8,417 nt of DNA, taken from NCBI GenBank assembly GCA_937997605.1, contig CALLFD010000051.1, positions 1 through 8,417 on the forward strand, read 5' to 3'. This DNA comes from an uncultured Collinsella sp. (lineage in GTDB: Bacteria; Actinomycetota; Coriobacteriia; Coriobacteriales; Coriobacteriaceae). Both the position numbers and the translations under genes were made by a program. Of the stretch, positions 6,261 to 8,417 are shown in pieces. The notes beneath the pieces were generated by a model. The model worked only from the letters and a program-made list of their open reading frames with translations. It ran no database searches and was not told where the DNA came from. Position 1 is the stretch's first letter, and every line of letters starts with the position of its first letter.

Positions 6261-6476
6261 GCACTTAGATTTTCTGAATGCCGGGGGATAACTTGGCAGT
6301 GGCTCCCGGGGCGGACCGGAGGGCATGAAGTTTGCTGCTCTACAGTCCTGCGCAAGACGGAAAGCACATTAAGTGCTTTCCTTTGCGTGCGGAACTCGCG
6401 ACAAACTTCATGCCCTCCGGTCCGCCCCGGGAGCCAGGTTGACTAACTAGGGCCCGGCATTCAGAAAAGTCAGTGC
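6261..6476. repeat. Large inverted repeat (about 216 bp), MITE-like or structured element
   Basis: Nested arms are visible. The outer short arm is GCACT (6261-6265) with AGTGC (6472-6476). Next are perfect 16-bp arms at 6270-6285 and 6453-6468, TTTTCTGAATGCCGGG and its complement. Then come perfect 35-bp arms at 6300-6334 and 6402-6436, starting TGGCTCCCGGGGCGGACC. At the centre are CGCAA (6351-6355) with TTGCG (6383-6387), and GGAAAGCAC (6359-6367) with GTGCTTTCC (6373-6381) around ATTAA. Unpaired stretches of 14 and 16 bases separate the two long stems. No transposase is encoded and no clear target-site duplication is seen. It lies between the amidohydrolase terminator and the groES leader. 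It could be a small non-autonomous mobile element, a dispersed repeat, or a long structured RNA. Open frames running through it are by-products of its GC content. Confidence 0.9.
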
Positions 6477-6484
6477 AGCAAAAT

Positions 6485-6964
6485 GGCGATGCGGATAGCG
6501 ACATGGGCATGATTTTCGCTGCGAACACGGGTCCCCTAGGGAGCATCGTGCATTTTTGGGAGTTTTCAGCAGACCAGGACGGCTGCATACGCGCCAGACA
6601 CACCATATTGGTCCCAAGGACGCCTTCGACCGGCGATTTGAGTCGGCAGGCGAACCCCGTCAAGACAAAAAGGCATGCCTCGCGCCGCACCGGACCCCAA
6701 ATGACGTCGATCTCCGCAATGCCGCCCGACTGCAGCGGCACCGGCAGAGCTCGCGGTGCTGAATACTCCGTTTTTTGCACGGCACGGGCGGGGGTACATC
6801 AGGATCAGGAAGGACATCCCAGCCTTTTTATGCAATCTGTAATGGGAAGTATGCAAAACACCAAGAGATAGCATTGCTGGTGTCCAAATTGAGCGCGGGG
6901 CAGCAGCACCTCCGCCCCGCACCCAAATCCAACAGAGCAGGGACGCTCATGGCGGATCCCCACC
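6485..6964. other. Non-coding intergenic stretch with small dyads
   Basis: I find no convincing gene here. Open frames of 118-146 codons exist on both strands, but they overlap each other, lack good ribosome sites and have no recognisable domain; one runs into the large inverted repeat. Small structures include GCAGCAAAAT (6475-6484) with ATTTTCGCTGC (6512-6522), CGCCT/AGGCG plus CGAC/GTCG (6621-6652), GCACCG/CGGTGC (6738-6759), and GCGGGGC/GCCCCGC (6895-6920). No tRNA or rRNA signature was seen. It may be a decayed gene, a dispersed repeat, or the home of a small RNA. Confidence 0.5.
6895..6920. repeat. 7-bp GC hairpin
   Basis: GCGGGGC (6895-6901) and GCCCCGC (6914-6920) are a perfect inverted repeat around 12 bases. 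It lies 55 bases beyond the amidohydrolase terminator. On the minus strand it is followed by GCTCAATTT, so it could be a weak second terminator. Confidence 0.35.
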
Positions 6965-7015
6965 AAAACGCAAACGCGGCTCGAGCGCTATCCCAAAAAG
7001 GCTGCCCGAGCCGCG
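6965..7015 (-). terminator. Terminator of the amidohydrolase gene
   Basis: CGCGGCTCG and CGAGCCGCG (6975-6983 and 7007-7015) form a perfect 9-bp stem. On the minus strand it starts 22 bases after the amidohydrolase stop and is followed by TTTGCGTTTTGG. The T-rich tail lies only on that side, so the terminator serves the minus-strand gene. Confidence 0.75.
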
Positions 7016-7037
7016 CTTAACGGTACGGCATGAATAC

Positions 7038-8417
7038 TTAGCGCTCGTAAATCAAGTTACCTGCCAGGTAGGTGGCTTGGACTTTGGTGGCTTGGAGTTC
7101 TTGGGGGTCGATGGTGAGCGGGTTTTGGTCCAGGACTACCAGGTCGGCATACTTGCCGGGCTCCAAGCTGCCGAGGTTTTGCTCGTCGCCAGCTGCGTAC
7201 GCGCTGCCAAGCGTGTAGTTGCGCAGGGCCGTTGCCGCATCGATGCGCTCGCTCGGTAACCAGCCGTCCTCGGGCCAGTGGCTTTTGGGGTCCTGGCGCG
7301 TAATAGCCGTGTAGAGCACGTTCATGCTGGTAACGGGCGTGATAGGGCTGTCGGTACCGAAGGCTTGGCGGATGCCGCGCTGCTTATAGGTCGCAAACGG
7401 CCACATGATGCGGCTGCGTTCCAGGCCCAGATCGCGCTCGGGGCCGCCCGGGTCGAGTGTAATGTGACAGGGCTGGCTCGAGGCAACGACGTTAAGCTTG
7501 CGTAGACGATCGATGTCCTCGGGCAAGAGGTTCTCCAGGTGCTCGAGCGTGTTATGGCCGTGCTGGGGCAGGCCGTACAGGTCGGCGGCCTCCTCGAAGA
7601 TATCCAGCGCGGCATGAATCGCACCGTCACCAATGACGTGGATGCGCACGGTGTGACCGCGCTCCGCGGCCGCCAGAACCAGTTTGCGCATGCGCTCAGC
7701 CGGAACCGTCAGACGGCCCTGATCGCCCGGGAAGCGCGGGTTGGTATAGGGCTCGGTGAGATAGGCCGTGTGTTCGCTCGACACACCGTCGAAGAACTGC
7801 TTAAAGCCTGGCGCCGAGAGCAGCGCGTTGTTCGCGTAACGTGCCTGCAGCTCTTCCAGGCGCGACTGGTCATCCAGCAGCGTGGGGAACAGATGGGCTC
7901 GGATGCCCAACTTGCCGGCTGCCTGCAGCTTGTCATAGACGTCGTCGCGGATAAAATCGCAGCCCGGCATGGGCATGAGCGACATATCGCATATCGAGGT
8001 GATGCCCTGCTCGGCCATCCGCCTCATTTGATCGGCGTAAGCGCTTGCGATGCGATCCTCGCCCAGCCACTCAAGGCAGCGCGGTAGCAGCTGCATGGCA
8101 GCCGCCTCGTGAGCAATACCCGTGAGCTCGCCGTTTGCGTCCTTGTCGTAGCTACCGCCCGCTGGTGGCTCGCTGTCGCGCGTGACGCCGAGTGCATCGA
8201 GTGCGCGGGTGTTGAGCCACAGCGTGTGCCCGTCACCCGAATACATAACACAGGGACGATCGGGGAATGCCGCATCGAGCGACGCCTTGGTAGGATGCTC
8301 GGGCGGGTCCCAACGGTAGTCGCGCCAGCCCTGCGTCACAACCCAAGCGTCGTCGGGCAGGTCCTGGGAAAACTCGAGCGCATGTTGCACCAGCGCCGCC
8401 TCGGACGTGCCCATATC
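7038..8417 (-). CDS. Amidohydrolase family 3 (YtcJ-like) metal-dependent hydrolase, partial
   Basis: The frame enters from beyond 8417 and stops at 7038, giving 459 visible codons. The first visible ATG (8414) is internal: the codon before it is open, and the family usually runs to about 540 residues, so about 80 N-terminal residues with the HxH metal motif are outside the window. Counting from that Met, KQFFDG at 205-210 carries the probable carboxylated lysine, IHVIGDGAIHAALD has His259, LEHLEN has His292, and GTDSPITP has Asp355. The end LGSLEPGKYADLVVLDQNPL is the typical C-terminal strand region. Members are cytosolic zinc or iron amidohydrolases of mostly unassigned substrate. The gene has its own terminator and is not in the chaperonin operon. 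The family is secure; the substrate is unknown. Confidence 0.93.
   Translation of the reverse strand, partial: DMGTSEAALVQHALEFSQDLPDDAWVVTQGWRDYRWDPPEHPTKASLDAAFPDRPCVMYSGDGHTLWLNTRALDALGVTRDSEPPAGGSYDKDANGELTGIAHEAAAMQLLPRCLEWLGEDRIASAYADQMRRMAEQGITSICDMSLMPMPGCDFIRDDVYDKLQAAGKLGIRAHLFPTLLDDQSRLEELQARYANNALLSAPGFKQFFDGVSSEHTAYLTEPYTNPRFPGDQGRLTVPAERMRKLVLAAAERGHTVRIHVIGDGAIHAALDIFEEAADLYGLPQHGHNTLEHLENLLPEDIDRLRKLNVVASSQPCHITLDPGGPERDLGLERSRIMWPFATYKQRGIRQAFGTDSPITPVTSMNVLYTAITRQDPKSHWPEDGWLPSERIDAATALRNYTLGSAYAAGDEQNLGSLEPGKYADLVVLDQNPLTIDPQELQATKVQATYLAGNLIYER

Noticed and set aside
6260..6282. GGCACTTAG / CTGAATGCC as a degenerate CIRCE-like operator
   Set aside because: The arms match only 7 of 9, the spacing is 5 and not 9, and the bases do not fit TTAGCACTC. 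The sequence is better explained as the end of the large inverted repeat.
6738..6776. GCACCG/CGGTGC hairpin followed by T6 as a plus-strand terminator
   Set aside because: The T-run begins 11 bases after a 6-bp stem, and there is no plus-strand gene to terminate.
6340..6780. A 146-codon minus-strand open frame and overlapping plus-strand frames (6186-6446, 6473-6871)
   Set aside because: They overlap each other and the inverted repeat, lack good ribosome sites and show no recognisable motif. A hypothetical protein cannot be excluded but is not supported.

Overview
The window is GC-rich. Every gene I can support lies on the minus strand, so transcription runs from high to low coordinates. The GroEL and GroES sequences, the high GC content and an ECF riboflavin-import operon behind an FMN riboswitch suggest a gut actinobacterium of the class Coriobacteriia. 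A Collinsella-like genome is my best guess, made from recognition only and without any database search.

In transcription order: (1) 8417-7038 is a YtcJ-type amidohydrolase whose N-terminus lies outside the window, followed by a hairpin terminator (about 7015-6965). (2) 7037-6133 is about 900 bp without a convincing gene. It holds several small dyads and a very large inverted repeat (about 6261-6476) with a perfect 35-bp inner stem, a perfect 16-bp outer stem and a 9-bp apical hairpin. An A6/T6 dyad abuts it on the groES side. (3) 6132-4105 is the groES-groEL chaperonin operon. It has good Shine-Dalgarno sites, a GC-rich hairpin just before the groES ribosome site, and no recognisable CIRCE or HAIR operator. 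(4) 4104-3862 is an intergenic stretch with a 9-bp hairpin after groEL and a second dyad with alternative pairings. (5) 3861-3642 holds a promoter and an FMN riboswitch (RFN element). (6) 3630 to about 1 is a compact operon: a riboflavin S component (ribU), a fused two-domain ECF ATPase (EcfA1-EcfA2), EcfT, and the start of a pyridoxamine-phosphate-oxidase-like split-barrel protein cut off by the window edge.

The riboswitch senses FMN and should shut the transport operon when flavin is plentiful. ribU and ecfA overlap as ATGA, ecfA and ecfT as TAATG, and the last gene follows after 30 bases, so all four are probably translated from one riboswitch-controlled mRNA. RibU captures riboflavin, EcfT couples it to the ATPase, and the last gene is from a family that often binds FMN. 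The chaperonin pair is independent of this circuit. I see no obvious new multi-gene system. The most unusual item is the large inverted repeat upstream of groES.
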